Source of the DNA: Bacteroides sp. M10
Lineage (GTDB): Bacteria > Bacteroidota > Bacteroidia > Bacteroidales > Bacteroidaceae
DNA: 64,000 bases
Assembly: GCF_014334015.1 (NCBI RefSeq)
Contig: NZ_CP060488.1
Coordinates: forward strand, 1,012,501 to 1,076,500
Direction of reading: 5' to 3'
The position numbers were made by a program, and so were the translations under genes. The notes below the pieces were generated by a model that ran no database searches, was not told where the DNA came from, and saw only the letters and a list, made by a program, of their open reading frames with translations. Of this stretch, positions 16,903 to 25,128 are shown piece by piece; the first letter of the stretch is position 1, and every line of letters begins with the position of its first letter.

Positions 16903-18129
16903 CTATAAAAGCCTCTTACTTAAATAACGTACAGGATACCATACAGAGAGAAAACCAACTGCTAAAACTGTGATAAAAATTAGTACGATATCCCAAGCGT
17001 GAACACTGACAGGATAGGCGTCTACAACAAAAGTACCACCACCGCCTCCCAATGAAATTATACCGAATTTCTGTTGGATAAAACATAGGATTAATCCTAA
17101 AACAATACCGGAAATAGCACCGAAAAGAGAAATTAAACGACCTTCAAAAAGGAATATCCGAGAAATAAGTTTATCGCTGGCTCCAAGACTTCGCAAAGTC
17201 ACTACATCGTCTTTCTTATCCAGAATTAGCATAGAAAGGGAACCAATTACATTGAAACAGGCTATCATTAAGATAAAAGTGAGAAACAAATAAGAGATTA
17301 ATTTCTCTATCTCCATAATACGGAAAACATCTGCCTGCTGCTGATAACGGTTTTGAACTACAAAATCATCACCTAATATATTTTCAATTTTGGATTGTAC
17401 AGATGAAATATTTACATTAGGTTTCAATTTCAATTCCATCGCAGAGACTTCTGTTGTATAATCCAGAAGCTCACGGAGGAAATCGAGAGAAGTCAAAATA
17501 TATTTCCCGTCATATTCTTGCTGATTCACAACAAATACGACACCCGGAGAATACAGGTAATCACGATTAAAAGAAGCACCGGGATTTGCCATGTTCACTT
17601 TGGCATTTCGCTTGGGTAGATAGACCTGAAGAGGATCAACAAATTCCAAACCTGTACCCAAAGTCGCAACCAGTTCCACTCCCATAACCCCGTAGTTCAC
17701 AATAGAGTCATGAAGAAGAAATTCACCTGCGCCATAGAGTATACTATCTATAGCAGTCAGTTCTTCAAAGTTATCCTCCACACCTTTTAATACAACCATA
17801 GCTTGGCGATCCTTGTATTGCACCATTGCATTTTCTTCGAGTGTTTCTGTAAACACCTCTACTTCAGGAAGTGCACAAACAGCGCGAATCCGCTTATCTT
17901 GCGCATCAAAGACTTTTCCTTCACGGACCGTAATTTTCAACTGCGGGTCAAAAGCCGTAAAAAAGCTAGCGACCATATCCTGAAAACCATTGAAAACGGA
18001 AAGAGTGCAAACCAAAGCAAGCGTAGCAAGAGCTACCCCACATACGGAAATACCGGATATGATATTAATAGCGTTATGCTTTTTTTTTGAGAAAAGATAA
18101 CGCCTGGCTATATAAAAAGGGAAGTTCAC
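16903..18129 (-). CDS. ABC transporter permease, lipoprotein-releasing (LolC/LolE) type
   Basis: This 408-residue inner-membrane protein has the FtsX/MacB permease architecture. There is an N-terminal transmembrane helix (FISRRYLFSKKK-like start, then INIISGISVCGVALATLAL), a periplasmic domain of about 230 residues, and three C-terminal helices (LISYLFLTFILMIACFNVIGSLS, LFGAISGIVLGLILCF and VLIFITVLAVGFLSV). LolCE with the ATPase LolD extracts lipoproteins from the inner membrane; no LolD gene is adjacent. It is the last gene of the aroQ-pyk-methyltransferase-rbfA-lolE series, with 17 bp between rbfA and this start. Confidence 0.88.
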   Translation of the reverse strand: MNFPFYIARRYLFSKKKHNAINIISGISVCGVALATLALVCTLSVFNGFQDMVASFFTAFDPQLKITVREGKVFDAQDKRIRAVCALPEVEVFTETLEENAMVQYKDRQAMVVLKGVEDNFEELTAIDSILYGAGEFLLHDSIVNYGVMGVELVATLGTGLEFVDPLQVYLPKRNAKVNMANPGASFNRDYLYSPGVVFVVNQQEYDGKYILTSLDFLRELLDYTTEVSAMELKLKPNVNISSVQSKIENILGDDFVVQNRYQQQADVFRIMEIEKLISYLFLTFILMIACFNVIGSLSMLILDKKDDVVTLRSLGASDKLISRIFLFEGRLISLFGAISGIVLGLILCFIQQKFGIISLGGGGGTFVVDAYPVSVHAWDIVLIFITVLAVGFLSVWYPVRYLSKRLL

Positions 18130-18146
18130 CTCTGCAATGAATTATT

Positions 18147-18479
18147 TCACTTCAGCAATGAATCTATTTTCTCAATATAATCCAATGAATCATCCACAAA
18201 GAATTTCAGCTCGGGAATGATGCGCAACTGGTGACGCACACGAGTTCCAAGCTCATAGCGGATGGATTTCATATTGTTATTGATATTCTTCACCATCTCT
18301 TCTGCTTTCTCCGAAGGAAAAACACTGAGGTAAACACGGGCAATACTCATATCAGGACTGATACGAACTGCACTAACAGAGACCAGTGTGCCCGGCATGG
18401 ACTTTGTTTGAAGCAGGAATATCTCACTTAGTTCTTTCTGCAACAGGCGAGATATCTTATTCTGTCTGGTTGTTTCCAT
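18147..18479 (-). CDS. rbfA: Ribosome-binding factor A
   Basis: This 110-residue protein matches the RbfA KH-like fold: METTRQNKISRLLQKELSEIF at the start, then VSVSAVRISPDMSIARVYLSVFP, and IPELKFFVDDSLDYIEKIDSLL at the end. RbfA assists 30S subunit maturation, binding near the 5' helix of 16S rRNA, and matters most at low temperature. It sits 17 bp from both the methyltransferase gene upstream and the lolE-type gene downstream, in a compact operon. Confidence 0.93.
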   Translation of the reverse strand: METTRQNKISRLLQKELSEIFLLQTKSMPGTLVSVSAVRISPDMSIARVYLSVFPSEKAEEMVKNINNNMKSIRYELGTRVRHQLRIIPELKFFVDDSLDYIEKIDSLLK

Positions 18480-18496
18480 AAATCTACTCTTTTATC

Positions 18497-19135
18497 TTAC
18501 TTTTTTCTTATAATCGTTAACCCGTCACGTAAAGGCAATATCACTTTTTCCACTCGCACATCTTCCGCCACCAAATCATTGAAGGCTTTAATACCAATCG
18601 TCTGTGCATCCGTGTTGCGAGGCTGTTCGAGAACATGACCGTCCCACAAAGTATTATCAGCAATGATATATCCGCCTGCAGATAGATGCGCCAACGTCAT
18701 CTCGTAATATTCAATGTACTTACGCTTATCACCATCAATAAAAGCCATATCAAAGGTAACACCTAAACGCGGAACAAGTTCTAAAGCATCACCTATATAA
18801 AAACGAATTTTATCGGCAAATGGTGATTTTTCCAACCATGGACGGGTAAAATCCTCTTGTTCATCATTGATCTCAAACGTATGCAACATTCCACCTTCGG
18901 CCAGACCTTCCGCCAAACAAAGGGCAGAATAGCCACTATACGTTCCTATTTCCAATATCTGACGGGGCCGAATCATTTCTACAAACATTTTCAGCATCCG
19001 TCCCTGCAAATGCCCGGAAGCCATACGAGGACGGAGCAGTTTTACATGTGTATCCCGGTAGAGCGATTTTAAATAATCGCTCTCGGGATCAATATGCTGC
19101 AAAATATATTCGTCTATCGATTCGGTTTCCTGCAT
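18497..19135 (-). CDS. SAM-dependent O-methyltransferase (family 3)
   Basis: This 212-residue class I methyltransferase has the SAM-binding motif ILEIGTYSGYSALCLAEGL, the motif DMAFIDGDKRKYIEYYE and GGYIIADNTLWDGHV. These are characteristic of the caffeoyl-CoA/catechol O-methyltransferase-like family that uses a divalent cation. Bacterial members methylate hydroxyls of small aromatic compounds, or occasionally rRNA; the substrate here is unknown. It lies between pyk (18 bp) and rbfA (17 bp). Confidence 0.9.
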   Translation of the reverse strand: MQETESIDEYILQHIDPESDYLKSLYRDTHVKLLRPRMASGHLQGRMLKMFVEMIRPRQILEIGTYSGYSALCLAEGLAEGGMLHTFEINDEQEDFTRPWLEKSPFADKIRFYIGDALELVPRLGVTFDMAFIDGDKRKYIEYYEMTLAHLSAGGYIIADNTLWDGHVLEQPRNTDAQTIGIKAFNDLVAEDVRVEKVILPLRDGLTIIRKK

Positions 19136-19153
19136 AAAACTAGCTCTTACAAA

Positions 19154-20611
19154 TTACAGATAGCGGTTGTTATTAGGCAATACAGTCTGCCCTGCATGCT
19201 CCAATGCATCTTCCACTACATTAATTTCAAGGAATGATGTTTTCGTTCCCGCCTTACCACTACTCAAATAACCAACCATATCAGAAGGCTGTAAACGACC
19301 TTCTTTCAACAAACGGCGCAATGCTGCAAAGTAATACTCCTGTCCGTTAGCCAATTCCGGCATATAGATAGCTTCCACACCATAAGACAAAGCCAAATGA
19401 CGCATCGTCTTTTCTTTATAACAAATAGCCAACACCGGATATTTTCCACGGAAAGCTGCCAGATTGCGGGCAGTACGTCCGCTATAGCTATCAGTAATAA
19501 TGGCACGTATTTTTAGTTTAGAAGTAGCCTTCACTGCCTGTTTAGCAAGGAATGCCGTAACATCATTACTATTCTCATCCAATGGAATACGGATATCATT
19601 TTCCTCCAATTTATCTTTTTCAGCCTGGGCAGCAATCTTAGTCATTGTCCTCACTGCCTCTACCGGATACTTACCATAAGCAGTTTCCCCACTCAACATC
19701 AATGCATCTGTACGATAGTAGATTGCATTAGCAATATCAGTCACTTCCGCACGAGTCGGACGAGGGTTACTTATCATCGTGTGGAGCATCTGAGTAGCAA
19801 CGATTACCGGCTTCTTTGCCAAAATACATTTGCGAATCAATACACGCTGGATTCCCGGGATACGTTCCTGTGGAACTTCAATACCCAAGTCACCACGGGC
19901 CACCATTACACCATCTGCCACTTCCAGAATTTCATCGATATTATCTACTCCTTCCTGATTCTCAATCTTAGCAATAATCTTAATATCACTATTATGAGCA
20001 TCCAGAATTTCACGAATATCAAGCACATCCTGACGATTGCGTACAAAAGAATGAGCGATAAAATCAATATCCTTTTCAATAGCGTAAAGGATATTGTTAC
20101 GGTCTTTTTCCGTTAATGAAGGAAGATTAATGCGAACACCCGGAACATTTACACTCTTACGGCTTCCCAAAGTAGCATCGTTCTTGACTTCACACAACAA
20201 ATAATCGTTAGTCTTATCAATAACTTCCAGTTCCAGATCACCATCATCAATCAGGATCATACCACCGATATTTAGATCGGCCACAAAGTTTGGGTATGAA
20301 ACAGCGATACATTCACGGGTTGTCTCCAAATCCGGATTACCTACAATCTTTACTTTATCACCTGTCTTATATGGAATTGGTTCTGCATTAGCCGTCGTAC
20401 GAACTTCCGGACCTTTTGTATCCATCAAGATCGCAATACGGTTGGATACAGCACGTACATTTGCAATCAAAGCTTCAAAACCTTCACGGCTAGCGTGCGC
20501 TGTATTCATACGCACCACATTCATCCCAGCTTCAAACAACTGTTTTATAAAATCCACATCGCAACGTCTATCCGAGATGGAAGCCACAATTTTAGTCTGT
20601 TTCAATAACAT
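19154..20611 (-). CDS. pyk: Pyruvate kinase
   Basis: This 485-residue protein has normal pyruvate kinase length. It has VRMNTAHASREGF near the start, LMDTKGPEVRT, the K+/Mg-site region IIAKIENQEGVDNIDEIL, and VMVARGDLGIEVP, PVIVATQML and MLSGETAYGKYPVEAV. The C-terminal domain is complete (about 350-485). It converts phosphoenolpyruvate and ADP to pyruvate and ATP, the last step of glycolysis. The gene lies between aroQ (38 bp upstream) and the methyltransferase. Confidence 0.96.
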   Translation of the reverse strand: MLLKQTKIVASISDRRCDVDFIKQLFEAGMNVVRMNTAHASREGFEALIANVRAVSNRIAILMDTKGPEVRTTANAEPIPYKTGDKVKIVGNPDLETTRECIAVSYPNFVADLNIGGMILIDDGDLELEVIDKTNDYLLCEVKNDATLGSRKSVNVPGVRINLPSLTEKDRNNILYAIEKDIDFIAHSFVRNRQDVLDIREILDAHNSDIKIIAKIENQEGVDNIDEILEVADGVMVARGDLGIEVPQERIPGIQRVLIRKCILAKKPVIVATQMLHTMISNPRPTRAEVTDIANAIYYRTDALMLSGETAYGKYPVEAVRTMTKIAAQAEKDKLEENDIRIPLDENSNDVTAFLAKQAVKATSKLKIRAIITDSYSGRTARNLAAFRGKYPVLAICYKEKTMRHLALSYGVEAIYMPELANGQEYYFAALRRLLKEGRLQPSDMVGYLSSGKAGTKTSFLEINVVEDALEHAGQTVLPNNNRYL

Positions 20612-20649
20612 AGTCTTTCTACCTATTATATTTTATATTACCTTATTTA

Positions 20650-21069
20650 TTATCTATCTAACAAAGCTTCCAAGGCCAAACGGTACGAATTCAACCCAAA
20701 GCCACAAATCACTCCCTTGCAGGCACAAGCAATCATCGACACATGTCGGAAAGGCTCCCGACTATGCACATTGGAAATATGTACTTCAATCACCGGAGAC
20801 GTCACAGAGCGAATAGCATCCTGCAAAGCTATGGAAGTATGTGTATACGCACCTGCATTCAGAATGATGCCATCCACATCAAATCCCACCTGCTGTATGC
20901 AGTCTATCATTTCACCCTCAATATTCGATTGAAAATAGTCGATCTCCACGTCAACGTATCTTTTGCGAAGATCAACCAAGTAATCTTCAAATGTAACGCT
21001 TCCGTAAATGGAAGGTTCACGCTTACCCAACAGATTAATATTCGGGCCATTAATAATTTGTATCTTCAT
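20650..21069 (-). CDS. aroQ: Type II 3-dehydroquinate dehydratase
   Basis: The protein has 139 residues from the ATG at 21069. A longer in-frame start at 21153 would add 28 hydrophobic residues, run through the promoter and enter xerD, so it is rejected. Motifs are IINGPNINLLGKREPSIYG, FQSNIEGEMID, GIILNAGAYTHTSIAL (catalytic region) and VEVHISNVHSREPFRH-type substrate residues. The enzyme makes 3-dehydroshikimate in the shikimate pathway and forms a dodecamer. It heads the leftward operon and is transcribed divergently from xerD. Confidence 0.94.
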   Translation of the reverse strand: MKIQIINGPNINLLGKREPSIYGSVTFEDYLVDLRKRYVDVEIDYFQSNIEGEMIDCIQQVGFDVDGIILNAGAYTHTSIALQDAIRSVTSPVIEVHISNVHSREPFRHVSMIACACKGVICGFGLNSYRLALEALLDR

Positions 21070-21090
21070 CGCGCAATCCTGTTTTTTATA

Positions 21091-21098
21091 TACCTTTG
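21091..21098 (+). promoter_or_regulatory. xerD promoter -7 box
   Basis: TACCTTTG matches TAnnTTTG and lies 45 bp before the xerD ATG. It overlaps the predicted leader of the divergent aroQ transcript. Confidence 0.55.
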
Positions 21099-21124
21099 TA
21101 TCCAAAGAACAATATTTCAAGGTG

Positions 21125-21132
21125 CAAAGGTA
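21125..21132 (-). promoter_or_regulatory. aroQ operon promoter -7 box
   Basis: On the minus strand this also reads TACCTTTG, 56 bp upstream of the aroQ ATG at 21069. The two divergent -7 boxes are the same octamer and face across each other, so the two promoters overlap. Confidence 0.55.
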
Positions 21133-21142
21133 GAAAAAAGAA

Positions 21143-22102
21143 ATGGAAATCAACGAAAAAAAGAAGAAGAAGGAACAACAAGAGGTGATAATCAGGAAGT
21201 ATCAGCAGTATCTCAAACTGGAAAAGTCTTTATCTCCTAATACGCTGGATGCCTATCTTACGGATCTGGACAAACTGATGAGTTTTTTGAAGCAGGAAAA
21301 GGTAGAGATACTAGACGTATGTTTATCTGATCTTCAACATTTTGCAGCCGGATTACACGATATTGGCATTCACCCTCGTTCACAGGCCCGCATCTTATCA
21401 GGAATCAAATCATTCTTCCGTTTTCTCATCATTGAAGACTACTTGGAAGCAGACCCCAGTGAGTTATTAGAAGGACCTAAAATAGGCTTTAAACTTCCTG
21501 AAGTACTGACTGTGGAGGAAATTGACCGGATTATCTCTGCCGTTGACCGCAGCAAAACCGAAGGACAGCGAAACAGAGCTATTTTAGAGACATTATACAG
21601 TTGCGGACTTCGCGTATCGGAACTTGTCACACTCAAGTTGTCCGACCTTTATTTTGATGAAGGCTTTATCAAAGTAGAAGGAAAAGGAAGCAAACAGCGC
21701 CTCGTCCCCATCTCTCCACGAGCCATTAATGAAATAAAACTTTACATACCAGACCGTAATCAAATTGAAGTAAAAAAAGGGCATGAGGATTTCGTTTTTG
21801 TCAGCCAGCGGAGAGGTAAAGGACTTTCCCGGATTATGATCTTTCACATGATAAAAGAATTAGCGGAAAAAGCAGGCATTACCAAAAACATCAGTCCGCA
21901 TACTTTCCGACATTCCTTCGCCACTCATTTACTGGAAGGTGGAGCCAATTTGCGAGCCATTCAATGCATGCTCGGACATGAGTCTATCGCGACAACGGAA
22001 ATCTACACACACATTGACCGTAATATGCTTCGTAGTGAGATTATTGAGCATCATCCACGAAATATCAAGTACCGGAAAGAAAAAGAGGGGTTATTTCATT
22101 AA
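21143..22102 (+). CDS. xerD: Site-specific tyrosine recombinase XerD
   Basis: This 319-residue protein has a core-binding SAM-like N-terminal domain (about 15-105, LSPNTLDAYLTDLDKLM) and a tyrosine recombinase catalytic domain. The catalytic residues appear in YSCGLRVSELV (Arg), VEGKGSKQRLVP (Lys), SPHTFRHSFATHLLEGG (His-x-x-Arg), MLGHESIATTE (His) and EIYTHID (Tyr288 nucleophile). XerD with XerC resolves chromosome dimers at dif. Context is chromosomal (beside aroQ), with no mobile-element genes or attachment-site repeats, so a housekeeping role is most likely. Confidence 0.9.
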   Translation: MEINEKKKKKEQQEVIIRKYQQYLKLEKSLSPNTLDAYLTDLDKLMSFLKQEKVEILDVCLSDLQHFAAGLHDIGIHPRSQARILSGIKSFFRFLIIEDYLEADPSELLEGPKIGFKLPEVLTVEEIDRIISAVDRSKTEGQRNRAILETLYSCGLRVSELVTLKLSDLYFDEGFIKVEGKGSKQRLVPISPRAINEIKLYIPDRNQIEVKKGHEDFVFVSQRRGKGLSRIMIFHMIKELAEKAGITKNISPHTFRHSFATHLLEGGANLRAIQCMLGHESIATTEIYTHIDRNMLRSEIIEHHPRNIKYRKEKEGLFH

Positions 22103-22150
22103 ATTATGATAAAATCGCCCCTGTATCTATATAATTATATTAAGAATTAA

Positions 22151-22158
22151 TATCTTTG
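22151..22158 (+). promoter_or_regulatory. Promoter -7 box of the OmpA/TPR lipoprotein gene
   Basis: TATCTTTG matches TAnnTTTG, 80 bp before the start codon, leaving a leader that contains AGAAGGAGG. Confidence 0.55.
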
Positions 22159-22237
22159 CGTTACTTTTTCTGTGCGAGCAGAAGGAGGTTGGCAAATAGA
22201 CGATATTTCAATTACAAACATTTAATTTATACCTAAA

Positions 22238-23932
22238 ATGACTAAGAAGTTGTACTTGCCTTTACTCATGGCAATGGTTGTTGCATTATTCTCTTCTTGC
22301 AGCAAAAAAATGGGTGAATTATCAGCTGATTACTTCACTGTTACTCCGCAAGTGCTGGAGGCAGTAGGTGGTAAAGTTCCTGCGACCATCAATGGTAAAT
22401 TTCCTGAAAAGTATTTCAACAAGAAAGCGGTTGTAGAAGTTACTCCGGTTTTGAAATGGAATGGCGGCGAAGCTAAAGGCCAACCAGCTACTTTCCAAGG
22501 TGAAAAAGTGGAAGGTAACGACCAGACTATCTCTTACAAGATGGGCGGTAGCTACACTATGAAAACTTCTTTTGACTATGTTCCGGAAATGGCTAAGTCT
22601 GAATTGTACCTGGAATTCAAAGCTACTATTGGTAAGAAAGTAGTTACTATTCCTGCTGTGAAAATTGCTGATGGTGTAATTTCTACTTCTGAATTAGTAA
22701 ACAATACATTAGGTAACGCTAACCCTGCATTGGGCGAAGACGCTTTCCAACGTATCATCAAAGAAAAACACGATGCTAACATCATGTTCTTGATCCAACA
22801 GGCTAACATTCGTTCTAGCGAATTGAAGACTGCTAAAGAATTCAACAAAGAAGTAGCTAACGTAAACGAAGCTGCTAACAAAAAGATCAGCAACATTGAA
22901 GTTTCTGCATACGCTTCTCCTGATGGTGGTGTAAGCTTGAATACAACTCTTGCTGAAAACCGCGAAGACAACACAACTAAGCTGTTGAGCAAAGACCTGA
23001 AGAAAGCAAAAATCGATGCTCCGATCGATGCTAAATATACTGCACAGGACTGGGAAGGTTTCCAAGAATTAGTTTCTAAATCTAACATCCAAGACAAAGA
23101 GTTGATCCTCCGCGTTATTGCAATGTACCAAGATCCTGCTCAAAGAGAAAGCGAAATCAAAAACATCTCTGCTGTATACAAAGAATTGGCTAACACTATT
23201 CTTCCTCAGTTGCGTCGTTCTCGTTTGACTTTGAACTATGAAATCATCGGTAAGTCTGACGAAGAAATCACTAAACTGGCTTCTTCTAATCCTTCTGAAC
23301 TGAATGTAGAAGAATTGCTGTATGCTGCTACACTGACTAGCGATCCTGCTAAACAAGAAGCTATCTATACTCAAGCTACAAAACAATTCCCGAACGATTA
23401 CCGTGGTTACAACAACTTGGGTAAATTAGCTTACCAGGCTGGTAACATTGACAAAGCTGAATCTTACTTCAAGAAAGCTGCCAGCGTTAATGCTACTCCT
23501 GAAGTTAACATGAACTTAGGTTTGATCTCTTTGATGAAGGGTGACAAAACTGCTGCAGAAGCATACTTCGGTAAAGCTGCCGGAACAAAAGAACTTGGCG
23601 AATCTATGGGTAACCTGTACATCGCTCAAGGTCAATATGAAAGAGCAGTTAACTCATTCGGTGACTCTAAGACTAACAGTGCTGCTTTGGCTCAAATCCT
23701 TGCTAAGGACTACAACAAAGCTAAAAACACATTGGCTAACGTAACAAGACCGGATGCTTACACTGACTACCTGATGGCAGTTTTAGGTGCTAGAACTAAC
23801 AATTCTTCTATGGTAACAAGCAGCTTGAAGAGCGCAGTTGCTAAAGATTCTTCATTAGCTAAGAAAGCAGCTACTGACCTGGAATTTGCAAAATACTTCA
23901 CAAATGCAGATTTCATGAGCATCGTTAAATAA
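22238..23932 (+). CDS. OmpA-like/TPR outer-membrane lipoprotein
   Basis: This 564-residue lipoprotein has lipobox LFSSCSKKM. Residues ~25-150 are a beta-rich region of unknown type. About 215-290 read like an OmpA C-terminal peptidoglycan-associating domain (IEVSAYASPDGGVSLNTTLAENRE). About 355-560 form tetratricopeptide repeats (NDYRGYNNLGKLAYQAGNIDKAESYFKKA and following repeats). Codon use is strongly biased (GCT, AAC, GAA dominate), unlike neighbouring genes, which suggests high expression. Likely role: a cell-envelope scaffold linking the outer membrane to peptidoglycan. The precise function is not known. It has its own promoter and terminator. Confidence 0.75.
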   Translation: MTKKLYLPLLMAMVVALFSSCSKKMGELSADYFTVTPQVLEAVGGKVPATINGKFPEKYFNKKAVVEVTPVLKWNGGEAKGQPATFQGEKVEGNDQTISYKMGGSYTMKTSFDYVPEMAKSELYLEFKATIGKKVVTIPAVKIADGVISTSELVNNTLGNANPALGEDAFQRIIKEKHDANIMFLIQQANIRSSELKTAKEFNKEVANVNEAANKKISNIEVSAYASPDGGVSLNTTLAENREDNTTKLLSKDLKKAKIDAPIDAKYTAQDWEGFQELVSKSNIQDKELILRVIAMYQDPAQRESEIKNISAVYKELANTILPQLRRSRLTLNYEIIGKSDEEITKLASSNPSELNVEELLYAATLTSDPAKQEAIYTQATKQFPNDYRGYNNLGKLAYQAGNIDKAESYFKKAASVNATPEVNMNLGLISLMKGDKTAAEAYFGKAAGTKELGESMGNLYIAQGQYERAVNSFGDSKTNSAALAQILAKDYNKAKNTLANVTRPDAYTDYLMAVLGARTNNSSMVTSSLKSAVAKDSSLAKKAATDLEFAKYFTNADFMSIVK

Positions 23933-23960
23933 GAGAATTACCACTCTATTTTAAATATTA

Positions 23961-24000
23961 AGAATTGCCTGTCATTATAAATGACGGGCAATTCTTTTTT
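23961..24000 (+). terminator. Strong Rho-independent terminator
   Basis: AGAATTGCCTGTCATT (23961-23976) pairs with AATGACGGGCAATTCT (23980-23995; one G-U pair) across a 3-nt loop, followed by a long T-run. It closes the lipoprotein gene. Confidence 0.9.
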
Positions 24001-24044
24001 TTTATCCGTAAAAACCGTACTTTCGCAGAAAAGAATTCAAAGCA

Positions 24045-25115
24045 ATGAAAAAGAGCAGCATTTTAATCCTTATAATCATCTGTCTGTGCGGTTGTGGCAA
24101 ATCTTCTAAGAAAACAAGCATAACCGGGGAAATCAAGGGACTGGGTACAGATACGCTCTACCTGTACGGAATGGACGAATCCTTTGATCGGATAGATACT
24201 ATTTTCGCGAAAGGAGACAAATTCTCTTACACCACCTCCATAGACACCATAACTTCGGCCTATCTGCTGATTGATAACCAGATAGAATATCCGATCTTCC
24301 TCGATAAAGGAAACCAAATCAAGATAAAAGGAAATGTGGACCACCTCGAATTTCTGGATATCAACGGGAATAAATATAATGAAGAGTTCACAGCCTTTCA
24401 GAAAGAGCTGGGTAGTTTAAACAACCCTTCCGAAAAAGATTTAGAGCAAAAGGCGGAAGAATTCATCAGGGCACATCATTCTTCTTTTGTCAGTCTTTAC
24501 CTGTTGGATAAATACTTTGTGCAGAAAGACTCTCCTGATTTCAACAAGATAAAGACATTAATTGAAGTCATGACAGGAATACTTCAAGACAAGCTATATA
24601 TCGAGCAACTGAACGAAGCTATTTCCTTGTCCGAAAAGACAGAGATAGGCAAATATGCTCCGTTTTTCAGTCTACCCAATATAAAAGGAGAGAAAATTAC
24701 CCGTTCATCCGAAGATTTCAAAAAGAAGAATCTATTAATCAACTTCTGGGCCTCATGGACAGATAGTATCTCCAATCATCAAAGCAACAGCGAATTAAAA
24801 GAACTTTATAAAAAGTACAAAAAGAACAAACACATCGCTATGCTCGGAGTCTCCTTTGATATGGACAAGAAAGAGTGGCAGGATGCTATTAAACGCGATA
24901 CACTAAATTGGGAACAAGTTTGTGATTTCGGTGGATTGAATTCCGAAGTTGCCAAACAATATGCTATCAAACAAGTTCCCAGTAACATTCTTTTAGCAGC
25001 AGACGGCAAGATTCTGGCAAAAAACCTCAAAGGAGAGCAGCTGAAAAAGAAAATTGAAGAAGTAGTCACAGCAGCTGAAGAAAAGGAAAAACAAGACAAT
25101 AAAAAGAAAAAATAA
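24045..25115 (+). CDS. Thioredoxin-fold lipoprotein (DUF4369 plus TlpA-like domain) without redox cysteines
   Basis: This 356-residue protein has a lipobox (CLCGCGKSS). The N-terminal ~110 residues look like DUF4369 (GLGTDTLYLYGMDES, then YPIFLDKGNQIKIKG), commonly fused to thioredoxins in Bacteroidota. The C-terminal domain (about 205-345) has TlpA/AhpC-like motifs: GKYAPFFSLPNIKG, LLINFWASW and the cis-proline region IKQVPSNILLAADG. Where CxxC should follow FWASW, the sequence is T239-D-S-I242, so both redox cysteines are missing. It cannot be a normal thiol-disulfide oxidoreductase and may be a binding or scaffold protein. Lies 13 bp before the ComM-like gene. Confidence 0.82.
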   Translation: MKKSSILILIIICLCGCGKSSKKTSITGEIKGLGTDTLYLYGMDESFDRIDTIFAKGDKFSYTTSIDTITSAYLLIDNQIEYPIFLDKGNQIKIKGNVDHLEFLDINGNKYNEEFTAFQKELGSLNNPSEKDLEQKAEEFIRAHHSSFVSLYLLDKYFVQKDSPDFNKIKTLIEVMTGILQDKLYIEQLNEAISLSEKTEIGKYAPFFSLPNIKGEKITRSSEDFKKKNLLINFWASWTDSISNHQSNSELKELYKKYKKNKHIAMLGVSFDMDKKEWQDAIKRDTLNWEQVCDFGGLNSEVAKQYAIKQVPSNILLAADGKILAKNLKGEQLKKKIEEVVTAAEEKEKQDNKKKK

Positions 25116-25128
25116 CCTGTAAGCAAAC

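Noticed and set aside
21070..21153. N-terminal extension of AroQ
   Set aside because: It would overlap the divergent xerD gene and the promoter, and the canonical start MKIQIINGP follows.
21143..22102. Tyrosine recombinase as a phage or transposon integrase
   Set aside because: The sequence is XerD-like, and the context is chromosomal with no element boundaries.
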